From Porphyra umbilicalis (lineage: Eukaryota > Rhodophyta > Bangiophyceae > Bangiales > Bangiaceae), in contig KV919057.1 in the NCBI GenBank assembly GCA_002049455.2, positions 33,636 through 97,635 on the forward strand: a stretch of 64,000 nt of DNA. The letters are read 5' to 3'. The notes under the pieces were generated by a model. The model saw only the letters and a list, made by a program, of their open reading frames with translations. It was not told the DNA's origin and searched no databases. The position numbers and the translations under genes were made by a program. Of this stretch, positions 34,783 through 45,932 are shown piece by piece (position 1 is the stretch's first letter; every line of letters starts with the position of its first letter).

Positions 34783-37700
34783 CGTAGGCCAAGTCCGAGT
34801 GAGTCGTCGTCACCAGGTAGAGAAGGCTTCCGATCAGCTCGGTGTACACCGTCTTGTCCGCCAGGGTTTCCGACTCGTTTCGTCCAAGCACCGGACCGAC
34901 GGACATCGGCACCTTCGTCTGGTTGGGCATGCTCATGCCAAACATTTCTAGCAGCGCGTAGGTGAATCCTGGTGCCGACAGGAAGAGGGTCTTGTGGCTG
35001 CGGTCGTGCATGACGTTGAGCCCCAAGAAATCGCGCAGTTTTCCCATGTCCCTGACCTTGTACTTGCTGGACAGCACATCCTTGCCCGCGTTGACCCCTT
35101 TGAGCGTGTCTGCCGCCGTAAGGGTGTCGTCGACGTGAACGAGGATCATAATAACCCCGTGCTGGGGGTGGTTTCACAGGTAAAGGTTAGGATCGGCGTC
35201 GGACCGGTTGGAGCCAACCGATGTCAGGGTGTTGTGCAGCTCCGTGTTCCACAGGTTTCCGGCCTGCTTGGACCCATTGAGGGCGAGTTTGCAGCGGCAC
35301 ACCATGTTGTCCCCTCCCACCTCATATTCCTTGGGCTGCCGCGTGTACAGCGGCTTGTCCATGTGCGCGTTGAGGTACGCGTGCTTCATGTCGAGGGCGT
35401 TGGCCTTCATGTCCCGCTGGGCGACAACCGCCATGACCGCCCGCACGGTTGCTTTTGACGGGCATGGCGCGTAAATCTCCTCGTAGGCGACGCCGGCCAC
35501 TTGGGTGAACCCGCGGATGCCAAAGCGGGCCCGGGAGCGGTTGACGCTACCAACAGAGTCATGCTTGTAGTTGAACGCCCACTTTCTGCCCGTCACGTTG
35601 GCATCCGACGGTGCCTTGACCAGGCTCCACGTTCCCGCTCCTGGTGGGCAGCCATCTCCTCGTCCATTGCGCGCTGCCAGAGCCACGCGTCGGGGCGCGA
35701 CATGGCCTCCTCATACGTGGCCGGCGACGTTGGATTCCAGGCGGGGCTTGTCATCACCTCGGGTTACCGACCCAGGCGCCCCCGCGGGCGCCGTCGCTGT
35801 GGCCATGTGCGCCGCCGCGTTTGTTACTTCAGTCGCCCCGCGGGGGCGCAGCTCATACCGCGCGCTCTTCCCTGCCGACACCCCGCCGCTCGGGCCCGCC
35901 TTCACTTCTTCACTGCTGCTTTACGGGCTTGACTGTGGGTGATGGCCGTCTCCGACCCCGCCGCGGTAGTCACCAGTCGAGGCGCTGCCGCTTGAGCTCC
36001 CCCCGTCTGTGTCCCAGTCATCTGGGAGTGCCTTGACGCGGGGGAGGCCCGAACCTCGGAGCAAGCCCTCAGGTAGGGTTTCGTCAACCACCACGTCGCG
36101 ACGCTCATGAATGCGGCCCGTGATGGGCGACAGGATCCGTAGCCCGTGCTCATCCGCGGCGTAGCCAACATAAGTACCCACCAGCACCCTGCTCTCCATC
36201 TTGCGCTGCTGGTTGGGCGGCTTGAGCGCGTAGGCCGGGCAGCCCCACACCCGCATGTGACTGACATCCAACTTCTTGACGTAGAAGAGCTCGTAGGGGG
36301 TGCTCGTGCCGTTCGTTGTCGGCGACCGGTTGATCGTGTGGGTAACCGCGTTGATTGCCTACCCCCAGAGGATCTTGTCGACCTTAGCCGTCAGGACGAC
36401 CGCCCGCGTGCGCTCAAACAGCGTGCGGTTCAGGCGCTCTGCCATCCCGTTCGACTCGGGAGTGTATGGCAGCGTTGGCTCGAGCTTGATCTCCCATTCC
36501 TTGTAACAGGCGACCATCTCTGCCTGGTTGGTGAGCTCCCCGGCCCCATCGCACCGAATGCGCTTGACTTCCTTTCCCGAGGCCTTCTACTGGCGGTTAA
36601 CGATCGCACGCAGCTCGGCCTCTGCTTCCGACTTGGCCTTGAGAAGGCCGATCACGACTAGGCCGGTGCGACCGTCCTTGGTGGTCAGCACGTGGTTGGC
36701 GCCGCCCTTGCTTTGCGGGGTCACCGGCCCCGCAAGGTCCACGTACATGATCTCCAGCGACTCCAGTTCGGCCTCCTCTTGATCCGTGAACGAGTCGCGC
36801 GTCATACGCGCCTCCACACAGGACACGCACACGGCGCCCCCAACCGGCGCCGCATCGGACGACTTCATGTCGATGCCCTACACCAGCGTCGGCAGCTTGG
36901 CCAAAATCCCCTCCCCAGGGTGGGAGAAGCGGCGGTGTCACAGGTGTCCGGGCTCTGCCAGCTTTCCGTATGCGACCGATGCGTAGGCCGGCACCTCGGG
37001 CACAAACTCCATGAGGTACTGGCCACCCCTGTCCGCGTAACCCGTCGCGACCACCCGGCCATCTTTGAGCACCTCGAGAACGTCGCCATCAAAATCCACC
37101 TTGCAACCCTTCTTTGTGATCGCCCGCACCGATAGCAAGTTAGCCGAGATTCCCGGTACGTGCAGGGTGTCCTCTAGAACCAGCTCCACCCCCATCGAGG
37201 TGTGCAGGACGACGCTGCCTATGGCCGACACCGGCACCTTATCCCTGTTGGCCGTGCTCACCTCCTGGTCCTCCACCTCTTGGTAGGAGAAGAAGGCACG
37301 CCGCTGCTTCATCATGTGGTGCGTGGCGCCAGAGTCAATGAAGACGACGTCCTTGGCAGTGCTCTGATCCATCGCCGTTGCTGCCAGCGCAGATCCGGCC
37401 GTCTCCGCGTCGACGGTGGCCATGCCCACGGTTTCTTTGGCCTGCCCCGTTACCATGAAGACGACAGGCTTGGAGGATCCGCCCGTGTCGTCCCCGTCCG
37501 CCCGCGCGGAGCGACACTCCGACTGGTAGTGCCCTTTCTTGTTGCTGCTCCAACACGTGATACTCCGGCGGCTCTGCTTGCGCGCCTCGTTGCGGGCAAC
37601 CTGACCCGCCTGGTAGGCCGCGCTCGTGCCGCCTTCGTCCATGCTCACCGACTTCCCAAGCTCCGCCTCCACTGGGAGCAGCGCCGTCGTGACCGACTCC

Positions 37701-38233
37701 CACGCCAGGAACTGCGGCGCCGCGAGTAGCACGGTCTTGATTATCTTGTACTCATCGCCGAGGCCCCGCAGCAGGTACAGGATGACCGCATTCGCGTCCA
37801 TTTGCTGGCCCGCCGTCGCCAGCTCCGCCTGGTGCGCCTTGGCGCGGCTATTGTACATGTGGATGTCCTTCCCCGTCTTGTTCTTGATGGTTGTCAGCTC
37901 CACAGTCAGCTGCGCGCGCCGGGCGTTGGTCTGCGCGCTGAATGACACCTCAAGCGCGTCCCACGCCTGCTTGGCGGTGGTGCACGCCGACACCGTCACC
38001 AGGTGCTGGTGCTTGACGCCCATGATGATCTGTGCCAGCGCCTGGTCGTCCTTGTCCGCCCACGTGACGTGCGCCGTCGGGTCGTTCTCCTCGGTCGGCG
38101 CCTCGGGGTTGGCCAGGGTTTCTCACAGCCCCTTGGATCGCAGGAAGGCGCGGAAGGTGATGCTCCATGTCGGGTAGTCCCGATCCAGCTTGTCCGGGCG
38201 CAGCACCGAGCTGTCGCCCATCGCGTCGGTCAT
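34783..38233 (-). pseudogene. Copia gag-pol of the truncated element
   Basis: Begins at ATG 38233 (MTDAMGDSSVLRPDKLDRDY). Then a degraded zinc knuckle CWSSNKKGHYQSEC (second Cys lost), protease VVFIDSGATHHM, integrase with GHL-stop-HRRF, YVDLAGP, RCDGAGEL and PESNGMAERLNR, and RT with DMKHAYLNAHMDK and HVDD. In-frame stops lie at 38123, 36938 and 35174 (all TGA, each where copia proteins have Trp), 36878, 36587 and 36359 (TAG) and 35921 (TAA). A one-base loss near 35640 shifts the start of RT. It is far more decayed than the copia element at 14652-20608. Confidence 0.82.
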
Positions 38234-38347
38234 TGTCCTTGATCTGGTCCACCGGGGCACAATGTTGATCCAGGCTCCTGTTGATCTTGCTCGGGGTGGT
38301 CAGAAATCGCGATGAACGTGCCCCCGTTCGCCTAGCGCTGTTGGCGT

Positions 38348-38361
38348 CTGGGCCCATAACC
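38348..38361 (-). promoter_or_regulatory. Primer-binding site of the second copia element
   Basis: Same 14 bases (CTGGGCCCATAACC on the plus strand) as at 20228-20241, matching the anticodon arm of initiator tRNA-Met. Confidence 0.82.
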
Positions 38362-38628
38362 TGTCAAGACATGGCACGTTGCCGAGCGTATGGATGGCTC
38401 GGAGAGCTCCGGCCACCCCCTCAAATGTCGCCTTGGCGCGGACGCCGGCGGCGCCCGCACCCCACGTGCACCTCGCTGCCCTCCTTGATCAATCTGGGCC
38501 CCACCAAATTCCAAATCACCCCCTAGTGGAGTTGGTCCGGTTCGGCCCTTGCAGCTACAAATACATCAATCACTAACACCCACGGGGCCGGGACACCCGA
38601 CTGACTCACGGCTGTCTGGCCGGCGGCC
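38362..38628 (-). repeat. Probable 5' LTR (partial or undelimited) of the second copia element
   Basis: Begins TGTCAAGACA next to the primer-binding site. No second copy exists in the window, so its right end is unknown. Confidence 0.4.
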
Positions 38629-38874
38629 AACATGCTGTGGAGCCGTCCCCAACCCCAAGAGCCTAAATGGAGCCACGTGAAGCATTTGGGAGACACGTGT
38701 CTGACACGTTTACTCATTCGGATTTGGGGAAGACTTTGTTGGGTGTGCTTTACGAGCACACCAAACAACGTCTTCCCCAACTTCAAATATGCTAACGTGT
38801 CAGAAACGTGGCTCATAAATGTGCCACGTGCCTTCGTTTTAGCTCTTGGGGATGGGGAGGGTCCCACAGCAACT
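38629..38874. repeat. Head-to-head Harbinger termini (120-bp inverted repeat)
   Basis: 38629-38749 in reverse complement matches 38755-38874 at roughly 80 percent, both starting AGCACACC(A/C)AACAA and containing AACGTGTCAGA. TTA lies between them. The right arm is the left end of the element at 38753-47391; the left arm is a terminus of a second, otherwise missing element. Confidence 0.75.
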
Positions 38875-39526
38875 TCAGGCACCCCAAAACGCTCAGATAG
38901 AACTTGAATACAGTTAATCTGAATCGGGTAAGTCCTCCGACATTCATGCGTCAGAAATGGGGGGAGGCGCCGCCGTCCCCCATTTTCTCACCGATTTGGG
39001 GGGACCCGCTGCTCCTCCCCATTTTTTCCTGGCGTGCCATTGGCTGTTGCAGATTCAGTTCCTTTCGGAAAACGAGCTCACGTGGCGTCATCAGATTTCA
39101 AATCATACGGCCCGAAACTGGCGCTTCTCGGGGCTGTCTACGATCTCGGCGGTCACTATCGAGACCCGGAAAAGCCTGAACGAGTCTGACCGTTTCAGGA
39201 CCCTTCATTCGACGCACGCCGGGGGTGTGGTGGGTCGCTCCGCTGCCGCCTTCTGTGGCGCGCAAAGCGTCAATCAGGGTACGGCGGCGGCGTTCCCCAG
39301 GCACTGGTTTTCGAGCCTCGCGAGATCACTTCTGTACGTGCTCGCGGCGGGGGGCGGGGGACGTCGGAGGCCGGGAGATGGAATAAACTTGTGGGCCTGT
39401 CAGAGAGGGAAGTGGGACGAGGTCCTGACGGCGCCCCGCGGCGTGATTACGTGACGGCGACAGGCGTGTCGCGACGCCCGTGTCCACGGTCGACGTCACC
39501 GTCGACGACACCGTCTTCTTCCCACG

Positions 39527-41619
39527 ATGGACGATCCACTCGTCGTCTCTGAGGATGCGATGCTGGCGGACCCCATCGACGGCGAAGTTGCCACCGCGGT
39601 GGCGGCGCACATGCAGGCGCTGTGGCGCTATCGTCGTCGCTTCCGTAGGTCGCGGCTTGGCCGGCGGCGGTATATTGGGTCGGTGCCTGCCCGCCGGCCG
39701 AACAAAACCGTGATTTTCGATCAGGTTTGCGAGCTATTTTGAGGGACTATTTTGGATTGGACGGCTCCCCTCCCGTATACGACGAGGCGGACTTTGAGAG
39801 ACTGCTCCGTGTGCCCCGGTCAGTGTTTTTACGTATCTACCACGCCTTGAAGGGTCGCCCCTTCTTTGCGCAACGTATGAACGCGACGGGCAGACCGCAG
39901 GCACACCCGTTGCAAAAGGTGGTGGCTGCTTTCCTTGTGATTGCTTACGGAGAGGCGCCCGATCGAACTGATGAATACGTTCGTTTGTCCGCATCGACCA
40001 TTGCTATGTCTGTTCGAGAGCTTCTACGTTTTATTGTGGATGAGTTTGGTCCGGCTTATATGCGTCCCCCCACCCCGGCCGAGCGGGAGCGTATCCTGGA
40101 GCGCAATGCGCGGCGGGGATTGCCTGGGTCAATGGGATCGCTGGACTGCACCCATTGGGAGAGGGCGTACTGCCCCAAGGCGTTTGCCGGCATGTATCAG
40201 AATCGGCACGGCAAACGCTCTGTGGTAATGGAAGCTGTTTGCGATGAGGACCTATGGATATGGCATTTGTTTGTTGGTTGCCCTGGTTCTCAGAATGACC
40301 TCAATGTTATGCATGCTTCCCATCTGTATTTGTCTGTGACGGGAGGCGAGTGGCCGCGTCGTACGTTTTCATACACAGCTAACGGCACCACCCGCACGCT
40401 CTTGTATTATCTGGTTGATGGAATTTACCCTCCCTTTGCATTTTTCGTGTGTCCGTTCCCCGACCCCACCACAAAAGTTGAGACGACATTCAACCGGCTC
40501 AAAGAAGCTTGGAGAAAAGATGTGGAACGGCTATATGCTGTTCTAACTGCACGCTTCCACATTGCTTTACACCCCGCACGGCATGTCACCGTCGAGTCAA
40601 TGGTCACCCTCGCGAAGGCGGCGGCCATCTTACACAATATGGTGACTGAGAAGCGACGCGATGGGTACGTGTCACGCACTCGAATGGCCGCCGCTGCCCA
40701 GGCGGCGGCCGGCGGTAGCGGCGGCGGAGGCGCAGTCGGTGGCGCAGCCGAAAGCGTGGGGAACGGGGCTTCTGAGACCCCGGCCGCGGCCGGTGGTGCG
40801 GCCGGCGGTGCGGCCGGCAACGGGGCTGGTGGGGGAGGCTGTGGTGGGATGGGTATGATTACTATTGGTGAGGCTCCCGTCGCCGGTGTTGGCGCAGCCG
40901 GCGGCAAGGCCGGTGCGGGTGGCGGTGGTGAGACTGGTTTGGTACTTGATGGTGGTGCTCCCACCGCCGGTGATAACGGACCCGGCGGCGGGGCTGGTGG
41001 AGGTGGGGGCGGAGGGACGGGTATGATGGGTGATGGTGACAGCGACCCCGCCGGTGGTGGCGCAGCCGGCGGCGGGGCTGGTGGGGGTGGCGGTGGTGAG
41101 ATGGGTTTGGTTCCTGATAGTGGTGCTCCCACCGACGGCGCTAACAGAGCCGGCGGCGGGGCTGCTGGAGGTCGGGGCGGTGGGACGGGTATGATGGGTG
41201 ATGGTGACAGCAACGCCGCCGGTGGTGGCGCAGCCGGCGGCGGGGCTGGTGGGGGTGGCGGTGGTGGGATGGATTTGGCTTCTGATGGTGGTGCTCCCGC
41301 CGCCGGTGCGAACGGAGCCGGCGGCGGGGCTGGTGGAGGTGGGGGCAGTGGGACGGGTAGAATGGGTGATGGTGGCAGCCACGCCGCCCGTATTGGCGCT
41401 GCCGGCGACGGGGCCGCTGGTGGTGAGGGCGGTGGGACGGATCCGACGGGAGATGAAGGCAGCCGCGCCGCCGGCGGCGGTGCGGCCGGCGGCGGTTTAC
41501 AGAGCAATGCGAACAGGCCTGGCGGCAGCAACGGCCCGCTGGCGGGTGTGGCCGCTCCTGTCATCGCGCCGGCAGGCGCGCTTCCTGCCGGAAGTGTTGG
41601 CCACGCGCTGAACGCTTAG
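39527..41619 (+). pseudogene. PIF/Harbinger (ALP1-like, plant-transposon) transposase with one frameshift
   Basis: The head MDDPLVVSEDAMLADPIDGE … GSVPARRPN (39527-39700) and the rest (about 39705-41619) are in different frames; the join falls in AACAAAACC near 39700, where NRDFRSGLRAILRDYFG gives the expected continuation. The DDE domain is complete: GSLDCTHWERAYCP (first Asp), AVCDEDLWIWHLFVGCPGSQ, YYLVDGIYPPFAFF (second Asp), RKDVERLYAVLTARF (Glu). From residue about 320 on, a 300-residue Gly/Ala tail replaces the usual short C terminus; it is made of about 60-residue imperfect repeats. Stop TAG at 41619. A single sequencing or real indel separates it from an intact gene. Confidence 0.85.
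40690..41510 (+). repeat. GGC-rich coding minisatellite in the transposase tail
   Basis: Repeated blocks of about 180 bp with GGCGCAGCCGGCGGCGGGG and a GATGGTGACAGC-type word, in frame with the transposase. Confidence 0.75.
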
Positions 41620-41727
41620 ACGGAGGCACAGGACGAGGAGGAGCACGAGCGCCTGAGGCATGACCTTGCTGAATACTCGTGGGTGGAGAGAAGCACGCTT
41701 CTTGCGCCCTACGTGGGAGTATAAAAG

Positions 41728-41762
41728 TTTTTTTTTTCCCTGCTGCGCAGGGTTTTTTATTT
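41728..41762 (+). terminator. Hairpin followed by T run downstream of the transposase
   Basis: CCCTGCTGCGCAGGG is preceded by ten Ts and followed by TTTTTT. In a eukaryote this is not a Pol II terminator by rule; it may only be a 3'-end structure. Confidence 0.3.
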
Positions 41763-41849
41763 TCCTTCGATAACGTCTTCAGGAGAGGATCTTTATGGGG
41801 AGCGGCGGACAGGGTCGACGTCTTGATGTGACTGCCCCGCCGCCGGCGT

Positions 41850-42310
41850 TGGCGAGTCCGGCGGCGCATGTGTGCGGCGGGCATGGGAAGGGGCGGGTTG
41901 CCGCCGGCGTCGGTAGCGCCGGCGACGGCTCTGCGTGTTGGGGGGGAGCGGCGCGCAAGAGAGGCTTTTACTCGTTCCTGCTCCGCCGCCGGCGTTAACA
42001 AGACCGGCGGCAGGCGTGTCGGGCGGGGAGGGGGACTGGTGTGTTGCCGCCGGTGTCGGTATTGCCGGCGGCGCCTGTGCGAGTGTGGGGGGGGGCGGCG
42101 TGCAAAGGAGGCTTCTACTTGTTCCTGCTCCGCCGCCGGCGTTGACAAAACTGCCGGCGGGCGTGTCGGGCGGGGAGGGGGACTGGTGTGTTGCCGCCGG
42201 TGTCGGTATTGCCGGCGGCGGCTGTGCGAGTGTGGGGGGGGGCAGCGTGCATAGGAGGCTTCTACTTGTTCCTGCTCCGCCGCCGGCGTTGACAAGACCG
42301 CCGGTGCTAC
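41850..42310. repeat. 147-bp tandem repeat, about three copies
   Basis: Units begin near 41961, 42108 and 42255 with GAGGCTT(T/C)TACT and contain CCGCCGCCGGCGTTGACAA. 147 is a multiple of three and the minus strand is open, but no protein family is seen. Confidence 0.75.
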
Positions 42311-42649
42311 TTTTACGGGGGAGGGGTGGGTCAGGGAGACAAAGAAATGTTAGTGGCCAGTCGCGGGCGTTGCCGAGACCGGCGGCCGGTGTTTGGAGGG
42401 CGGAGGGGACCGCGCATGTTGCCGGCGGCGCTCGTGCGCGGAGATGTGCGTCGGGTTGAGGGCCCGTCGCCGGTGTTTGTGCGAGGATATCTTCAGTGGC
42501 AGGAAATGCAGGGGAACCACGAGGGGTAATACGCATGCGTGGTAGGATGCGTGGTGCACAGAACTAGGAAAAAGAACCCTGCCCAACGGGGGAAAAAAAC
42601 CTTTGGCGCGCTACAGAACAAACCACATACACATGAAACACAACAGGGA

Positions 42650-45600
42650 CTAGGAATGATAATCGTCCATACTGGCCTCTTGAACAGCACAGTCGGCGTC
42701 GTCCGCCGCTTTGTTGTGGTGCATGGGCACCAAGTACACCTCATAGTCATCATCCAAAGTAGTGGACGCGGCAGCAAGTGCCGCCGCTGCCTTCGCTTGC
42801 TTCGTCACCTGGGACCGAGCGCCACGGCTCGGCGTGCCTGGGCCTGTCATCTTGGGAGCAGGAACTGTAGTCGCAGGCGCCGCCGGCGTGTTTTCCCCAG
42901 ACGCCGGCGGCGATTGCACGTCGGACTCTACTGCCGCCGCCTTGTTGCGGACCGGCGGCGGCGAATGCAACTCCGACACGTCCGCCGGTGCGGTTGACGA
43001 CCTCGCGTGCACGTCCGACTCGACTGCCGCCGGCTTGTTGCCGACCGGCGGCGGCGGATGCACCTCCGACACGGCGGCCGGTGTGGTCGACGATTCCGCG
43101 TCGGTCTCTAAGGCGGCGGCCGTCCCCGCCGGGCCTGACGACATCGCCGGCAGGGACGAGGACAAGTTCATGCCAGGCGCCGCCATCAGCTTGCGCGCGT
43201 GCATCTTGCGGAAGGCAATCGCCTCAGGGGTGTCGCGCATCTCCGCGGTGTTGAAAAACACCACAGTTGTCTGCTTCGTCGTTGCCCGCGCCAGCGCCAG
43301 CAGAGCGTCCGAGCTGTCCATCGGCGTTCGCGACGCGCAGATGTCCTCACTCATCTCCCGCTTGGCCGCCTTGGAACCGCGCGGACGTGCCTGGAAGGCA
43401 CCCGCCGCCGGCGGCCCGTTCTCCTCGTCGTCCGTGTCGCTCGGGGAGGCACGGCCGCCGGCAGACGCGCTAGAGGAGCCGGCGCCGCCAGCGCCGCCGT
43501 CTGCGGCGGCGGCGCCGGCGGCGCCGCTAAACTTGTCGACGTGGCGTAACACCCGCCAACACGGCACCAACGGGCAGGTCGTCTGCTTCGCCTTCCGCTT
43601 CGTTGTCTTGCCCTTCGCCTTGTCAGATGCCCGGTCCTTCCGCATCGCCTCGTAAATGTTAAGCCGGCGCCGCTTGTCTGTCAGTGAGGGGCGCGGTGCC
43701 GCAGGTACCGGCGGCGGGTGACGCGCCGCCGCCGGCTCGAGGCGATCTGCCGCCGCCGGCTTGCGGAGATGTAGCAACAGCCGGATGCTCTTGTCCACTC
43801 GTGCGAGGCGCGTCGCAACCGGTACCGGCGGCCGGTGACGCGCCGCCGCCGGCTAGCGGTGGTCGAGCAACAGCCGGCGGCACTTGACCGACAGTGCGGG
43901 CCTCGTCGCCGCCGGTTGCGCCTGCCGGTGACGCGTCGCTGCCTGCTAGAGAAGATCCGCTACCGCCGGCTTGCGGGCAAGAAGTAGCAGCCGGCGGCTC
44001 GTGTCCGTCAGTGCCGGGCGCGTCGCCGCCGGCTTGAAACGATCCGCCGCCGCCGGCTTGCGGGGACGGGGCAGCAGCCGGCGGCGCTTGCTCGTCAGTG
44101 CGGGGCGCGTCGCCGCCGGCTTGACACGATCCGCCGCCGCCGGCTTCCGGGGACGGGGCAGCAGCCGACGGCACTTGTATGTTTGTGCGGGGCACGTTGC
44201 GGCCGCACGGGGACGATCCGCCGCCGCCGGCTTGCGGGGACGTGGCAGCAGCTGGCGGCGCTTGTGCGTCAGTGCAGGGCGCGTCGCCGCCGGCTGGAGA
44301 CGACCTGCCGCCGCCGGCTTGCGTGAAAGGAGCAGCAGCCAACGGCAATTGTGCGTTAGTGCGTGGCGCGTCGCCGCCGGCCACAGACGATCCGCCGCCG
44401 CCGGCTTTCGGGGACGTGGCAGCAGCCGGCGGCGCTTGTGCGTCAGTGCGGGGCGCGTCGCCGACGGCTGGAGACGATCCGCCGCCGCCGGATTGCGGGG
44501 AAGTGGCGACAGCCGGCGGCGCTTGTCCGTCAGTGCGGGGCGCGTCGCCGCCGGTGTTAGCGGCCGGTAATGCGCAGCCGCCGGCTAACAGCGATTAGGC
44601 AGCAGCCGGTGGCACTTGTCCGACCGTGCCAGGCGCGTCGCCGCCGAAACAGGCGGCCGGTGATGGGCCGCCGACGGCCAGCGGCGTTTCGGCAGCAGCC
44701 GGCGGCACTTGTCCAATGGTGCAGGGCGCATCGCCGCCGGTACCGGCGGCTGGTGCTGCGCCGCCGCCGGCTCATGGCAATCCGCCGCCGCTGGCTAGTC
44801 GGGAAGGAGCAGCAGCCGGAGGCTCTTGTGCGCCCGTTAAGGGCGCGGCGCAGGGCCCCCGACGCGCACCGTAGCCGCCGGCGTCCGGCAGTCTGGCACC
44901 GACCGGCGGCTGCCAGTTGTCGTGGATCGGCTCAAAGTCGCCGGTCTCGGGGGGTCCTCCACCCGGCGGCCCCCAGTTGTTGTAGCGTCCCGCGTGGCCG
45001 CCGGCTTGACGACTTGCGTGACCCCCGGGCGGCCCCCAGTTCTCGTGTCATGTAGCGTAGCCGCCGGCTTGACGACTTGCTTGGCCACCCGGCAGACACC
45101 AATCCTCGCTCAGTGGCCCAAAGCCGCCGGGCTGATGGGGACGCTGCCCGCCCGGTGGCACCCAGTTCCGCCTGGGCGAAGGCTGGCGATTTGAGTAGAA
45201 GTCACCGCCACCGTGACGACCGGGCTGCTGATCTCCTTGATTTTGGCATCCCGGCGGCGCCCACAGGTCGCGGCGAGGAGATCCACGCCTGTCTTGCGAG
45301 TCCCGTCCCCGGCCGCCGTACGCGTGGTCCGGTTCGAAGGGCGGCTCCCAGTAGCCGCCGGCTTGAGAGGACCGACCAGCCGGCGACGCCCGACCACAGC
45401 TGCGAGGAGACACTCGACGGCAGCCCGTATCCCACCCCCGACCGCCGTGTCCGCCGTTACCGTCGGGCGGTTGCTCCCAACGGCCGCAGGCTTGATTCTC
45501 TTGCCAGGGAGCCGGCGGCCCCCACTCGTCACGCGGCGGCAGCGATGCCCGTCCCGCTCCCCCTCCCAAATTTCCACCACCTTGGTTGAAATCAATCCTT

Positions 45601-45932
45601 GGTCCCGGGCCCCGGCTGCCGAGCGCCGGCAGTAATGACAGTCCCGTCCCCCCGGCCCAATTGCCGCCGCCCTGGTGCGGTGTAGCGTTGGGCGGCGGCA
45701 CCCAGGCGCCGCCGGCTACAGACGGTCCTTGTCCAGCCTGCGGCGCACAGCTACTAGAGACAGGAAGCGCGGGCCCCCCGCGAGGTGGGGCCGACGTTGA
45801 GCACGGTGGGCAGCCCGAGAGATGGAAAGAGCACGTGCAACGCGCAAGCACCGCGAGCCGCTCTTGATGACGACGACGCTGGTCGCGGAGACGCTTCGTG
45901 TCGCGCTCTCGGTCCGGCTTGCGGGTCATGAT
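42650..45932 (-). pseudogene. NAM/Myb-like second protein of the Harbinger element, minisatellite-expanded and broken
   Basis: The frame begins at ATG 45932 (MTRKPDRERDTKRLRDQRRR, then CTCSFHLSGCPPC) and runs into repeats of NW-PPGG-SRQAGGYA type (to about 44900), then thirteen or so 29-residue units (APRTD-QAPPAAA-SPQAGGGGS, 43690-44850). The C-terminal part (43690-42650, other frame) has LTDKRRRLNIYEAMRKD, CPLVPCWRVLRHVDKF and RPRGSKAAKREMSED, which is the NAM-associated domain layout found in the second protein of ALP1-type Harbinger elements. Stops at 45048 (TGA), about 44773 (TGA) and about 44597 (TAA) and a frame change near 43670 break it. It faces the transposase. Confidence 0.6.
43690..44850 (-). 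repeat. 87-bp minisatellite, about 13 copies
   Basis: Unit of 29 codons built around CGCCGCCGGC and GCGTCAGTGC-type words, varying mostly at single bases. It forms most of the middle of the NAM/Myb-like gene. Confidence 0.85.

Larger units (their letters stand above)
34783..38361 (-). mobile_element. Second Ty1/copia element, 3'-truncated
   Basis: Minus-strand element with the initiator-tRNA-Met primer-binding site at 38348-38361, gag, protease, integrase and RT. Homology stops inside RT/RNase H after LIGSLLYLVTTTHSDLAYAA (34783), so RNase H, the 3' untranslated region and the 3' LTR are missing. What follows beyond 38362 should be the 5' LTR (TGTCAAGACATGG…), whose far end I could not fix. 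Confidence 0.8.

Noticed and set aside
13159-38233. Genuine reassignment of UGA to Trp
   Set aside because: The intact transposase at 51237 and other frames end plausibly with TGA, TGA also replaces non-Trp residues in the gypsy element (Cys of the zinc knuckle), and both elements carry frameshifts.
41728-41762. A bacterial rho-independent terminator
   Set aside because: Hairpin plus T run looks like one, but all surrounding evidence is eukaryotic; kept only as a weak 3'-end structure.
43690-44850. CRISPR-like array of regularly spaced repeats
   Set aside because: Units are contiguous 87-bp coding minisatellite copies with no unique spacers, in a eukaryotic transposon.
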